A stretch of 54,122 nucleotides of DNA from a virus (IMGVR_UViG_3300025674_000055:1-54122); one strand, 5' to 3'; positions 18,087 through 27,199 are shown, counted from the first letter of the stretch. Numbers and translations are program-made. Notes: generated by a model from the letters alone, not told the origin.

Positions 18087-20135
18087 TCACGCTACATCTT
18101 TTGTGTCAAGCCAGTTAGGCCCGATCTTAGCTTCAAGAAGTAGCGGTACGTTAAAGTCTAGTTGCCATTTACTGTTCACAATCTTTAGCAGATTTCTGTT
18201 AGCTGTGTCAATAACCTTGAGCACCATTTTTACTTCATCAGGATGCACATCAATCACGATACTGTCATGCACTGTGTTGACGATGCAGCTTTGAAGTTTG
18301 TTAGCCTCAAGAAGTTTGTCGATGTAGATCAACGACACAGGAACGATATCCGCTGTAGCAAATGATTGCACAGGGAAGTTCTTGATCTGTGTGAAGTATG
18401 TAACTCCACCATACCTACGCCGCTGTACATCTGGAAAAGCAAACTCTCTGCCAGATGGTGTCGTAATCTTTCCTGTACTCAGTGCCTCCTTTGCTAGTGC
18501 TTCGTGCCATTTACCAATACCAGAATACTTTTCAGTGAACTGCTTGTAGTATGCAGCCTCTGCTGGTGTACGACCAAATCCACTAGCACCATACAAAGGA
18601 GCAAAGGTATGTGCCTTCGCTTCCTGACGTGACATCTTCTGACCTGCATCGGAAATAACCTTTGCAGTGTAGCTGTGCACATCGAAACCTGTGGTCACTT
18701 CCTCAATCGCAGTATCGTCTTGGCTAAGATATGCAGCCACACGAAACTCCAACTGTGCGAAGTCAGCTTCCATAATCTGTCCACCTTCCCAGCGTGACAC
18801 AAACACTTTCTTCACAGGAAATGTACCGCCACGTGGCATGTTCTGCATGTTAGGATCAGCACCAGACAGACGACCTGTTGCTGTCCTGTGCTGCAACAAT
18901 CTCACGTGCAGCTTACCATCCTGCTTTGTGTGAGTGGCAATGCCATCTACGAAGCTTGAGAGATAAGTATCAACAGCAGAAAGCCTACGTACTCGCTGTA
19001 GAAAGAGTGCTGCATCATCCATGCTGCGAGACTTTGCAATTCCCTCAAGGAAGGTGAGGTTGTCTTTACTTGTGCTGAATCCATTTGCGCTTATCCAATT
19101 ATGATCTGGTGCATTAAACTTTAATCCTGCGATTGTACGCTTATCGTCCACAAACAAATAACCAGAGCCATCACACTCTGAACACTTGGTTGCTTTGGCG
19201 AATGGCGTACCATCCTTCTTAGTCTTATGCACCTTGCCTACGCCCTTACATGGCTGACACTGGTGTGCCTTCTGCCGATATAGAACATCTGTGTGTCGCT
19301 TCACTGTGCTGTTGAACTCACGTGCATCCATACGATTATCAAACAGAGAAGGCCATGTCTTTTTATCCTGAGGTGCACGGCTGTAGATAACCCAAGACAA
19401 CTGCTCTGGTGAATTGAGATTGATAGGACGATCACCCATCAACTCACGTGCCTGTGCCTCAAGCTGGTGCAACAGTTCCTGCTTCTCCTGCTCAAACTCT
19501 TTACGCACATCTTCCAATGCGTCTAAGTTAACGGCAAATCCTCTCTGATAAATCTTAGCCAAGTGCTTAGCAATACGATTGGTGAACAGCATTGTGTTAT
19601 TCAATGGAGCATCAGTGGTTGTGTATCGATCACGAAGCCTACGAAACAACTGCTGTGTTGCATGTAGATCGTGAGACAGATACTCAGATAGCTCTGCGTG
19701 TGGAATATCACGAACAGAATAGCCTTGTTTGAAATACTCCTTCAGCGTGTCCTGCTTCTGCACAGCCAACTGATAACGTTCAGCACATGCCTCAAGTGAC
19801 AGTGGCTCTTTCTGTCCACGCTGTAGGACATACTCCATCAACATCGTGTCGGCTATGTCACCATCATATGTGAAGCCTGATTCCCACAGCCACAGAAGAT
19901 CGTGTGCTGCGTTGTGACAAATGAGAAGGGAGGTGCCATCCAGTTTGTCTTGGACAATGCGCCTCCCTTCTTGTGTGGGTTTATGCTCTGCATGATCGAA
20001 TGTTACAATGTCTTCGTTCCCATCATCATCTAGCATACCCACCATAACAAGTGTGTTCTCTGGTTCGAATGGATCAAGATGCATCTTTCCATTGCGTTCC
20101 ACAACAGTGTTCTCTACGTCGAGTGTTAGTATCAT
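18087..20135 (-). CDS. Family-A DNA polymerase with inserted DnaJ-type zinc finger
   Basis: 682 aa. 3'-5' exonuclease: D6/E8 in LDVENT, CHNAAHDL (73-80), HDLHATQ (155-161). Polymerase: motif A MEADFAQLEFR (D458), motif B R503..AK507...F511...YG, motif C VHDSIVID (H623, D624). Between the domains, residues 293-328 form two CxxCxGxG motifs (CQPCKGVG and CSECDGSG), the zinc-binding centre of DnaJ. This insertion is known from SAR116 phage HMO-2011 and relatives. The residue matching E. coli 762 is Phe, as is usual for virulent phages by published correlations, although an integrase is present. Confidence 0.95.
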   Translation of the reverse strand: MILTLDVENTVVERNGKMHLDPFEPENTLVMVGMLDDDGNEDIVTFDHAEHKPTQEGRRIVQDKLDGTSLLICHNAAHDLLWLWESGFTYDGDIADTMLMEYVLQRGQKEPLSLEACAERYQLAVQKQDTLKEYFKQGYSVRDIPHAELSEYLSHDLHATQQLFRRLRDRYTTTDAPLNNTMLFTNRIAKHLAKIYQRGFAVNLDALEDVRKEFEQEKQELLHQLEAQARELMGDRPINLNSPEQLSWVIYSRAPQDKKTWPSLFDNRMDAREFNSTVKRHTDVLYRQKAHQCQPCKGVGKVHKTKKDGTPFAKATKCSECDGSGYLFVDDKRTIAGLKFNAPDHNWISANGFSTSKDNLTFLEGIAKSRSMDDAALFLQRVRRLSAVDTYLSSFVDGIATHTKQDGKLHVRLLQHRTATGRLSGADPNMQNMPRGGTFPVKKVFVSRWEGGQIMEADFAQLEFRVAAYLSQDDTAIEEVTTGFDVHSYTAKVISDAGQKMSRQEAKAHTFAPLYGASGFGRTPAEAAYYKQFTEKYSGIGKWHEALAKEALSTGKITTPSGREFAFPDVQRRRYGGVTYFTQIKNFPVQSFATADIVPVSLIYIDKLLEANKLQSCIVNTVHDSIVIDVHPDEVKMVLKVIDTANRNLLKIVNSKWQLDFNVPLLLEAKIGPNWLDTKDVA

Positions 20136-20150
20136 GTCGGCTCCTTCCAG

Positions 20151-20342
20151 TCATGGCGACCAGTATTCCATAGTAGGGTCTATCAAATTATTGTAGTGCT
20201 CGTCAAGTGCCCTCTGAAAGTCACGATCATCTGCATACATTTTAATAGCACTCAACACTTCAGTGAGTGTCATGTCATACTTCTTCATAGCTTCGCTAAC
20301 TTTAACTAGCTCAGTCTCGTCTGGTAGAACCCATTTTGCCAT
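20151..20342 (-). CDS. Small helical protein
   Basis: 63 aa from the ATG at 20342 (GGAGG 5 nt upstream). Mostly helical: ELVKVSEAMKKYDMTLTEVL. Overlaps the upstream gene by 32 nt. Lies just upstream of the polymerase. No family recognised. Confidence 0.65.
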   Translation of the reverse strand: MAKWVLPDETELVKVSEAMKKYDMTLTEVLSAIKMYADDRDFQRALDEHYNNLIDPTMEYWSP

Positions 20343-20580
20343 AGCAACCTCCATTAATTAATCGTGTATAGAATGCCCCTTCAGGGCTACGTAATGCAGC
20401 CATCAAGTCTAGTAGCTGCTGATATGAAATAGCAATCACACTGTCACCCAACAACTCATCATCTTGTGTGATGTAAACAGTGTTGTCATCACCTATTACT
20501 AATCTGATGTCTGCGAACTCTGCTGCTTCGTCAAGCGAGACGATGATTGCTGAGTCTGGTTCGAACTCGACTGTGTACAT
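20311..20580 (-). CDS. Hypothetical acidic protein
   Basis: 89 aa; N-terminal YTVEFEPDSAIIVSLDEAAEF followed by an alternating hydrophobic pattern, then a YQQLLDLMAAL helix. Function unknown. Partly shares DNA with the short gene at 20499-20666 in another frame. Confidence 0.65.
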   Translation of the reverse strand: MYTVEFEPDSAIIVSLDEAAEFADIRLVIGDDNTVYITQDDELLGDSVIAISYQQLLDLMAALRSPEGAFYTRLINGGCYGKMGSTRRD

Positions 20581-20666
20581 TCTTTATCGTCCTTCAAAAA
20601 CTGATTGGCTCTATCGACAAACCACTCATTTGGTAACGGCTTACGCCCTTCAGGTAACTTACCCAT
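20499..20666 (-). CDS. Short hypothetical protein
   Basis: 55 aa. The first half (MGKLPEGRKPLPNEWFVDRA) looks like coding sequence with GGAGA upstream. The second half overlaps the 20580 gene for 82 nt and is low-complexity Ser/Gln/Thr, so either the end is dispensable or the call is wrong. Confidence 0.5.
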   Translation of the reverse strand: MGKLPEGRKPLPNEWFVDRANQFLKDDKECTQSSSNQTQQSSSRLTKQQSSQTSD

Positions 20667-20667
20667 C

Positions 20668-20847
20668 TTATACTGTCTCCATGTTATACTCTACAACCCA
20701 GCCCGTGTTCCAGTTTTTAGCAGCGTCATCTGCTTCCTGCTTAGTGTCAAATACACATGGCTTGCTGTAATATGTGAAAGGATTATCATGTGATAGATAC
20801 ATCCATTCACCCTCATCCACCTCTATCATCACTGCATACTTAGTCAT
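20668..20847 (-). CDS. Small hypothetical protein
   Basis: 59 aa. KYAVMIEVDEGEWMYLSHD, then a QEADDAAKNWNTGWVVEY pattern, as seen in many small phage proteins of unknown role. Its ATG overlaps the stop of thyX. Confidence 0.7.
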   Translation of the reverse strand: MTKYAVMIEVDEGEWMYLSHDNPFTYYSKPCVFDTKQEADDAAKNWNTGWVVEYNMETV

Positions 20848-21466
20848 TCATCAATGCCTCCCATGATACAGGGAATAGATCCCCCATCACCTTGCTGATC
20901 TGGTCAGCCACAATGCGTGTCTCGTACTGTGTGTCAGGTGCACAGCGTAGTACACACATAGCAGCGAAGGCATCAAGGCTACCGCTCCACCACCATTCTG
21001 TCATGGTGGATTGTGGAAGAACCATACGGGCTTGCTCAGGTGCTACACCCTCGTCAAGCAGTTGGTTGTACATGGCAAGGCACTTGTCATTATAGTATAA
21101 CATGTTTGCATTAGAATGTACCTCACCCTCGCTGCCCTGTTTCTTGTCAGCACTACGCCCACGCCAAACGTCAGGTACATAGAACTCTACGTTGTCATCT
21201 ACGTATCGCCTACTGATTTCGTTGACACGCAAGAACTTGTGCTTAACAAGTTGTGCCCTGATAAAGATAGGAGCCTTGACATGGAAGGATGCGAAGGCAT
21301 GGCCGAAGGGTGACAGGTGCTTGTGCTTTGCAAGGTAGCGGATCAGTTTGATGTCTTTGTCTTGGAATGCATCGTGCTTCTTACCAAAGCTGACCCGTGC
21401 TGCGTTCACAACAGACAGGTCAGAACCCATGTGGTCCTTAAGTGTTGCTTTGATACCAGCCATCAT
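20840..21466 (-). CDS. thyX: Flavin-dependent thymidylate synthase
   Basis: 208 aa, typical ThyX length. The signature region reads QLVKHKFLRVNEISRRY (residues 72-88): a degenerate form of RHR-x7-S with K75-H76-K77 and S85, then RRY. Also LSPFGHAFASFHVKAPIF, which fits the fold. Makes dTMP from dUMP with folate and FADH2 and complements the phage RNR. Confidence 0.92.
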   Translation of the reverse strand: MMAGIKATLKDHMGSDLSVVNAARVSFGKKHDAFQDKDIKLIRYLAKHKHLSPFGHAFASFHVKAPIFIRAQLVKHKFLRVNEISRRYVDDNVEFYVPDVWRGRSADKKQGSEGEVHSNANMLYYNDKCLAMYNQLLDEGVAPEQARMVLPQSTMTEWWWSGSLDAFAAMCVLRCAPDTQYETRIVADQISKVMGDLFPVSWEALMND

Positions 21467-21756
21467 AATACATCCCCCAATACTCTATCCCAAGCCTTAT
21501 TCATTAGCCGACCCTGATCGTAATAGTAATTGGTAGTGTAATACTGTAACACTCGGATAGTAGATTTCCCATCGTGATACAACTCAATCAGGTCTGTCTG
21601 TTGGATAGGTGACAGGTTCTTGATGTTAAGCAGGCGCTCCACTTCAGCGCAGATACTCTCAAGGCTGTCCTCTAGTCCGACGACTACAAAGTCAGTGAAG
21701 ATATCATCACCACCATCAAGCAGTCGTGCTACCAGTTTCTCTTTAGCTGTTGTCAT
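21463..21756 (-). CDS. Hypothetical protein
   Basis: 97 aa from the ATG at 21756 (GGAGG 6 nt upstream). Helical with SLESICAEVERLLNIK and a Tyr-rich end. It overlaps thyX by 4 nt, so it is probably translated with it. Unknown function. Confidence 0.68.
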   Translation of the reverse strand: MTTAKEKLVARLLDGGDDIFTDFVVVGLEDSLESICAEVERLLNIKNLSPIQQTDLIELYHDGKSTIRVLQYYTTNYYYDQGRLMNKAWDRVLGDVL

Positions 21757-21967
21757 CTTCCGCCTCCTTGCTCTTTCCGTATTCAATCAGATGGGTCAGT
21801 GCATCATGAATGTCCAGCCCATATGCAGCACAGGTTATGACTAGCTCCAGCCCCAACTCAGTGATCTTCTTGCTGGACGCATCGTCAAGGTCGAAAGTGT
21901 AGGTGTCTGAACCATCCTCATGTTCTACTGTGTCAGTGATTAAAATCCTTGCCAGATCGTCACTCAT
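21743..21967 (-). CDS. Hypothetical acidic protein
   Basis: 74 aa, acidic; MSDDLARILITDTVEHEDG start and GLDIHDALTHLIEYG helix. Between helicase and the small thyX-linked gene. No family recognised. Confidence 0.68.
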   Translation of the reverse strand: MSDDLARILITDTVEHEDGSDTYTFDLDDASSKKITELGLELVITCAAYGLDIHDALTHLIEYGKSKEAEDDNS

Positions 21968-21991
21968 CCCCGATCCTCTCCGTTTGGTTGG

Positions 21992-23215
21992 TCATGCTAC
22001 GTATCTCGCAATCTTGTATTCCAAATCACAATGCACAATGCCGTGCCAGCCAGATAGTTTGTTCTTCACCACATTCAAGTGCCGCTGCAAGTCTTCCTCG
22101 TCCTGTCCCTCTACTGGTGGGTTCTTAGAAATCATAATCATAAGGTCTGCCTCTGCTGCCTTACCAGTTCGACTGCCTTCCATCATAGCTTGGTTCAACA
22201 CCACCTTACCCTCTGCCTCTGCACTAAGCTGAGACATGTAGAATATAGCACACTCATACTGTTTTGCAATCTGCCGTGCATGAATGGCATTTGCTTTCAG
22301 TGCCTCATCAGGACGTGCATAGCCCGCTGTCTTGGCAAACTTGTCACCCATATCAAGGATCACAATGTCAGGCTTGTATGACTTGCACACGCTCTCTACC
22401 CATGCCATGTCACGACCAGTTGCATCCTTGAATTTGATGTTGTCACGAATGCGATTGTATTGTGCCATAGCTGCGTCTTTGTTCTTGGCAATCTCATACT
22501 TGTCCATGCCACATGCTGCCGTGATGTAACGCTGTGCCACACGATGGTAGCCTTCTTCGTTACACAGGATTACACACTTGGCACCCTGCCATGCAAATCC
22601 ATCTGGACCTGCAATCAGTGACGCATGGAACGAAGTCTTACCCGTATTAGGACGGGCACCTACCTCGACCAAGTGACCAGCGTTGATGCCTTCCACCTTG
22701 CGTGTCAGCGTAGGAATGTTGAAGTGCCAACGTGCTTCCATATCATTCATAGCCATGATGGTATCAAGTGAGATGTCTTCCCACTCGACATTCAGGTTTG
22801 GAGTGAAGTCATCACCATACTGCTCAAGCAGAATACGCAAAGGCTCAAGGCTACCTTTGCTGCCATTCACATAATCAAACCCAAGGTTGGCAATGTCTTC
22901 GCCAACAACTTGCTGAAACAGCTTGGATAATACCTCTTGTGCAATGTCACTGCCCATAGGCTGTTCTTTTTTAATCTGATTAAACAGGGAACTGTAGGCT
23001 TGCTTCTGTGCTGTAGTCATTGTCGGATTGTTCGACATGAACAATGCTTCAATCTCGTCAGGTGTAACAGTGCGACTGTAGCGATCCATCGCTGCGTCAA
23101 TAGTCTGCTTGATCTTGCGAACATCCTTGCTGAACAGACGATCAGGGCAACGTGCACCCCGGTGATCGTCATAGAATGTTTTGTCCATCAAGCTACGGAC
23201 CAATGATAATTCCAT
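21992..23215 (-). CDS. DnaB/T7 gp4-type replicative helicase
   Basis: 407 aa. RecA-like core with Walker A GARPNTGKT (186-194), H1a-like CNEEG near 215, Walker B DIVILDMGDK (~275), a glutamine-containing YMSQLS segment and an arginine-finger region around SRTGKAAEADLMI. The first ~130 residues are helical, like a linker or primase-binding part. Separate from the primase gene by 1 nt: this phage splits the activities that T7 gp4 fuses. Confidence 0.92.
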   Translation of the reverse strand: MELSLVRSLMDKTFYDDHRGARCPDRLFSKDVRKIKQTIDAAMDRYSRTVTPDEIEALFMSNNPTMTTAQKQAYSSLFNQIKKEQPMGSDIAQEVLSKLFQQVVGEDIANLGFDYVNGSKGSLEPLRILLEQYGDDFTPNLNVEWEDISLDTIMAMNDMEARWHFNIPTLTRKVEGINAGHLVEVGARPNTGKTSFHASLIAGPDGFAWQGAKCVILCNEEGYHRVAQRYITAACGMDKYEIAKNKDAAMAQYNRIRDNIKFKDATGRDMAWVESVCKSYKPDIVILDMGDKFAKTAGYARPDEALKANAIHARQIAKQYECAIFYMSQLSAEAEGKVVLNQAMMEGSRTGKAAEADLMIMISKNPPVEGQDEEDLQRHLNVVKNKLSGWHGIVHCDLEYKIARYVA

Positions 23216-23216
23216 G

Positions 23217-23978
23217 TCAGGCTCCTAGTGTTGTAAGGTTTTCAATGTCGGTAGGGTTACGATACTTCAGGTCATCGTGTAGTCGCAGCACTTTCACTGT
23301 GTCTACATAACCTCTTAACTCTTTCGCAAATTGCAGTGTCTTCGGGAGTGCGTCAGGGTCAAGCGCAATCACTGCTGTTGAGAACTGTGCAAGATGCCTC
23401 TTGTGATAATCAGATAGTGATGTGCCCAACACTGCTATCCCGACATACACATCACCACCTACAATAGCGGCACTCACACAGTCCTCAACAACAACCGCAG
23501 TTGTACCATGCCCCCACGAGTATGGCAAGCTGCTTTTTCCATAGCGTTTCCACTTAGGTAAGCGGTGTGACAATGATCTACCAGTAGCATCCACCATCAC
23601 ACTGCCTTGCATGACAGGGAACACAACTCTGTTCTCCTTCACATCATACAACAAGCCCAGTTCGTCAGCATCCAACTCCCACTGATCGCAGAAGGATGCG
23701 ATGCTGTCGTTATCTTTCACAAGCCACTCAGGCTTATCGAATGACCCAGAGTGTGTCTCTTCTGCAACACTACCAAGAGACTTACGAATATCCTCACTGG
23801 TAAGACGCACTCTCGTGCCACCACTAAGAGTGCAGCTAGCTTTGTAGCAGTTCCATACAAGAGAACCCATGTTGTTCGTCACAGTAAAGGTCTTGTATCC
23901 TCCACATGAAGGACAGTTAAGACGCTTAGTCTCACCATTACTTAGTGATAGATCATTTATATATTCTCTTATATTCAT
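23217..23978 (-). CDS. DNA primase (zinc finger plus Toprim)
   Basis: 253 aa. Zinc finger C22-x2-C25...C44-x4-C49, then a Toprim core with E165 in VVVEDCVSA and D207-P-D209 in ALDPD, which bind metal. Makes primers for the partner helicase encoded next to it. Confidence 0.92.
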   Translation of the reverse strand: MNIREYINDLSLSNGETKRLNCPSCGGYKTFTVTNNMGSLVWNCYKASCTLSGGTRVRLTSEDIRKSLGSVAEETHSGSFDKPEWLVKDNDSIASFCDQWELDADELGLLYDVKENRVVFPVMQGSVMVDATGRSLSHRLPKWKRYGKSSLPYSWGHGTTAVVVEDCVSAAIVGGDVYVGIAVLGTSLSDYHKRHLAQFSTAVIALDPDALPKTLQFAKELRGYVDTVKVLRLHDDLKYRNPTDIENLTTLGA

Positions 23979-23996
23979 TGTATATCACTTTCAATG

Positions 23997-25100
23997 TTAC
24001 TCACATACGCTCGATTTTACCGATACGTTTCTGCGTGTCAAGGCATTATTCGCACTGTCGAAGGTATGCTTCATGTATGGTCGCACAGATGCAACATGAT
24101 TGTGTCCAGTCACCGACATGATCTGTGGCAATGGCACACCCTTGTCAACCATCTGTGTCACTCCTGTTCTACGTAAGTCCATGAGACGTAGCTCTTCAGG
24201 TAGGTCAGCCTCTCGCATGATACGTCTACCTACTTTCGACAGACGTTCCATACGATAGGGTGTGAACACTCCACGTTCAGGCTTAGGATATGGTGCAACA
24301 TACTTCTGAAAACCAAAGTCAGCTTTCTGCTGTGACAGCATGTAGTGCAGGTCATCTGAGATAGGCAGAAAAACTTCTGCTCTACGCTTGCTTTGTTCCA
24401 GATGTAGTTGCCTCTCGTCCAAGTCTATGTTATCCCATGTTAGCATCCTCATGTCACCCAAACGTTGGCACCACTCGTATGCCATGTGTATTATGATTCC
24501 CACGTTACGATAGTCAAAACTAGAATAAGCAACATCAAGGAAAGAGATAACATGTTCATGCTCCCACACTACTTTGCGCTGCTTAGGCTGCTTGCGCTTT
24601 ATGTTTCCAAATGGATTCACGAAAGCTTCTTCCATCGTGATCGCATAGTTATACACTCGACTAGCAGAGGTAGCCACGTGATTCGCAAAGCTGACACCCC
24701 GCTTCACCCATTCCTCATACACCTGCTTTGCAACCTTAGATGTAACAGACTGATACTTTCTGGTGCCAAGCTTGTCACATAATTCAGTGAGACAATACCT
24801 GTAATCTGCTTTAGTTGTCTCACGTAACATGTTGAAATCATTAGACTGATAATAGAACTCGACAAGATCAGACACAGTGCTGCTGTTGTTTAGCTTCACA
24901 ATCTGTGATTGAACATCACGATACTGATCGATGGCATCGTTATACTGTCGTGCAAGCTTACGCATCTCACGCACATCACTTGGCATCTCGCCACGAGTCA
25001 CAAGCCCTGCGTCTACCCACTTCTGTGGTGGGTTGTAACGGAAAGAGATGTCACCCGAAGGTGACACCCGTCGTTGCACATAGCGTGGCAGCTTTACCAT
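23997..25100 (-). CDS. int: Tyrosine recombinase / integrase
   Basis: 367 aa. N-terminal SAM-like core-binding region (~75-170), then the catalytic domain: Arg I in RLGDMRML (R213), Lys in SKRR (K238), D-L-R-R in LMDLRRTG (R310), H333 in TGHNH and nucleophile Tyr342 in RPYMKH. The usual first His of HxxR is Met307. It lies within the replication block, next to the primase and a DUF932-like gene, without an adjacent intergenic attP, repressor or excisionase that I can see. Confidence 0.92.
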   Translation of the reverse strand: MVKLPRYVQRRVSPSGDISFRYNPPQKWVDAGLVTRGEMPSDVREMRKLARQYNDAIDQYRDVQSQIVKLNNSSTVSDLVEFYYQSNDFNMLRETTKADYRYCLTELCDKLGTRKYQSVTSKVAKQVYEEWVKRGVSFANHVATSASRVYNYAITMEEAFVNPFGNIKRKQPKQRKVVWEHEHVISFLDVAYSSFDYRNVGIIIHMAYEWCQRLGDMRMLTWDNIDLDERQLHLEQSKRRAEVFLPISDDLHYMLSQQKADFGFQKYVAPYPKPERGVFTPYRMERLSKVGRRIMREADLPEELRLMDLRRTGVTQMVDKGVPLPQIMSVTGHNHVASVRPYMKHTFDSANNALTRRNVSVKSSVCE

Positions 25101-25933
25101 TACGCTGCTTCCAGCATCTTGAAGCGATCATCACTGATCCACTTGCTTACCTCTTGCTCACGTGACCACATGCTGATTGCCTGTGTGTCGTTGCCAGTGT
25201 TACGCAGATTGAAACCATTACGTTCATCTGCATACGATGCGTAGTTTGTAAAGGCACTATACAATGCCCACTTGTTGTGACCACGCACTGATGCCTCTTG
25301 CATATACAAGCTATACATACGCTCTGCCTTGCGCTCAGAGCCAAGCATCTCTTCAAGCAGTGACGATACGTTCACATACTTGAGGCTTGTCTGTGCCCAC
25401 ACCTGCAACTCCTGTGACTGCTTCTTGAAGTCAGTCTGCGCACGATTCAGTTCATAGATGAAACTGTCCATCGTGAAGTTGGCAGTGTTCTTACGGCGCA
25501 CCTTGTCATAGTCTCCACGAATCATGCCATTGGTGCAGAAGAAATCGATCTGTCCAAAGAACACTTGATTGCTGCACGTGCCATCAATGCCATGCAGTGA
25601 GATGATTCGCTGTGCCACCTCAGTCTCGTGCTTGTCAGTCGCAATGACAGACTTAGTGTTAGGGAATGTAACATCCATCATAGTCCATGCACCATTACGT
25701 GCAGTGCGCCACTTGAACTTCGCAGTGCTGATCGCATCATCACCTAGTTCTTCCGTGAGTGTATCCACAACACCACTATAAAAGTCACGATGATTAGCGC
25801 AGTTAAACTTGTGTCCGACAATTCCAAGGTATTCTCCAGTCTTGCTGTTGATGACATACTTCTTGTCACTCACTTTGGTTTCTTCGAAAGCCACATCGAA
25901 GTCGAGGTATTCGGGAATCATGTCAAAAGCCAT
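25100..25933 (-). CDS. DUF932-like protein
   Basis: 277 aa from the ATG at 25933 (AAAGGAG 7 nt upstream). Contains VINSKTGEYLGIVGHKF near the N-terminus, CTNGMIRG, and a helical end with RNGFNLRNTGN: the layout of DUF932/plasmid-type proteins found in phages. Function unknown. Its stop overlaps the integrase start. Confidence 0.75.
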   Translation of the reverse strand: MAFDMIPEYLDFDVAFEETKVSDKKYVINSKTGEYLGIVGHKFNCANHRDFYSGVVDTLTEELGDDAISTAKFKWRTARNGAWTMMDVTFPNTKSVIATDKHETEVAQRIISLHGIDGTCSNQVFFGQIDFFCTNGMIRGDYDKVRRKNTANFTMDSFIYELNRAQTDFKKQSQELQVWAQTSLKYVNVSSLLEEMLGSERKAERMYSLYMQEASVRGHNKWALYSAFTNYASYADERNGFNLRNTGNDTQAISMWSREQEVSKWISDDRFKMLEAA

Positions 25934-25998
25934 ATCGGTTCTCCTTTGGTTTACGTTTGGCAACTGTGCCATAGTTATGTAGATAGTTCAACACTAAA

Positions 25999-26397
25999 CT
26001 AATACGAATAGAACTTGTGTGTCCCATATGTAACAGTGTGGTTGAACTCTTCTGCCCAGTATGGGCTGACATAGTTAGCATGATAGAACAGTGCACCATC
26101 CGTAATGTCATCCACTATTCCATCAAGCACATCACGAGCGATTAGCTGGGCTTCTTCCCATGCTCGTGCGTTAGCGGGTCGTTCAGGTTTACCATCACAA
26201 TACCAACTGAACTGACACTGATGTAGTTCAGTGCTATGTCTCTGCTTTACTACAGCACACACAGTGTCTGGGAATCTGTCATGCGCAACACGATTCATCA
26301 CAACATGTGCAACGGCATACTTGCCCATCATGCCCTCACCACGTGCTTCGTAATACACATTCATGGCTAAGCATATAAGTGCTGTGTTAAGTAGCAT
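25999..26397 (-). CDS. SleB-type cell wall hydrolase
   Basis: 132 aa from the ATG at 26397 (AAGGA upstream). CLAMNVYYEARGEG with catalytic-type Glu, AVAHVVMNRVAHDRFP, then CQFSWYCDGK are the signatures of the Hydrolase_2/SleB family, which cuts peptidoglycan. No signal peptide is clear, although the N-terminus is hydrophobic (LLNTALICLAM). Its place in the early leftward block, far from the lysis cassette, is odd. Confidence 0.85.
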   Translation of the reverse strand: MLLNTALICLAMNVYYEARGEGMMGKYAVAHVVMNRVAHDRFPDTVCAVVKQRHSTELHQCQFSWYCDGKPERPANARAWEEAQLIARDVLDGIVDDITDGALFYHANYVSPYWAEEFNHTVTYGTHKFYSY

Positions 26398-26896
26398 GAT
26401 CCTTGTCCTCAAACCATTCTGGCACAGGTCTGCTAGACCATACCATGTGGAAGCGTTGTTGCTTAGTCTTGTAGAACTTGCGGTAACTTTCAACAGGCCA
26501 CGGCTCATGTGATCTAAGATGCACATGATCCCCGAAACACTCAGGGTGATCTGTCATGCCTACATCATCAAGCATCCATGTTGCATCAGACAGTGCTGGT
26601 AGCAGCCGCTCTGACGCATGGTATTTGCCATAGCGATGTGTGTATTCATGTAGCATAGCACGAAACAGATGCAGGGAATACATGTAGTTTGAACGAGACA
26701 TGCCAGCCCACAGTGTGCAGGGATGGTTCTTATGTGCTACACGATACAGGCCATACTTGTCTGCATAGTCAGGGTCAAGCTGACGCACTACAGTAGACAG
26801 CATCTGTGCCTCTTCTAGCGGCATCTTAACTACGTGCTTGTCACACAGTGACTGTGCGATAGCTTCTGGTGTGTGGTCAATAATAAATCGGTTCAT
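26387..26896 (-). CDS. Pyrimidine-dimer glycosylase-like protein
   Basis: 169 aa from the ATG at 26896 (GGAG 8 nt upstream). CDKHVVKMPLEEAQMLS, then HKNHPCTLWAG and EYTHRYGK.H, is the pattern of marine-phage proteins usually annotated as pyrimidine dimer DNA glycosylases. A repair role is by similarity only. A copy of the palindromic repeat ends 16 nt before its start. Confidence 0.7.
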   Translation of the reverse strand: MNRFIIDHTPEAIAQSLCDKHVVKMPLEEAQMLSTVVRQLDPDYADKYGLYRVAHKNHPCTLWAGMSRSNYMYSLHLFRAMLHEYTHRYGKYHASERLLPALSDATWMLDDVGMTDHPECFGDHVHLRSHEPWPVESYRKFYKTKQQRFHMVWSSRPVPEWFEDKDHAT

Positions 26897-27185
26897 CTGC
26901 ATTTCTCCGGTTAGGTCCAACGTTGGACTTAGTTTGCTTCTCGAACACAACATCCTTACGCACTCGCCAATATACCCAGCTTAGCTGGCAGTGATGGCGT
27001 TCACGAAACACATAACGTGCAACAAAGTCTATGATGGGAACAAAGTTAAACTTACCCTCACGTTTCCACCCATAGTTACGGGCACTGAATGTCTGATTGC
27101 TAGGACCAAATGTGATCACATTGAATAGCACAGACAGAGCTATGCCTATTCGCTTTAGGTAATCGATCAAGGTTCTTCCATTCAT
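26877..27185 (-). CDS. Hypothetical protein carrying KSNVGPN tail
   Basis: 102 aa from the ATG at 27185. Core RTLIDYLKRIGIALSVLFNV (hydrophobic, possibly membrane-associated), then SARNYGWKREGKFNFVP and HCQLSWVYW, known to me from conserved marine-phage proteins. The last 20 residues contain KSNVGPN, encoded by a copy of the dispersed palindrome and lying outside the conserved core. Confidence 0.72.
   Translation of the reverse strand: MNGRTLIDYLKRIGIALSVLFNVITFGPSNQTFSARNYGWKREGKFNFVPIIDFVARYVFRERHHCQLSWVYWRVRKDVVFEKQTKSNVGPNRRNADEPIYY
26912..26932. repeat. Palindromic repeat copy 1
   Basis: Arms GTCCA/TGGAC around ACGT with conserved TAG/TTAG flanks. In frame in the 26877-27185 gene (KSNVGPN) and 16 nt before the 26896 start. 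Confidence 0.95.
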
Positions 27186-27199
27186 CGCAGGGATCATCC

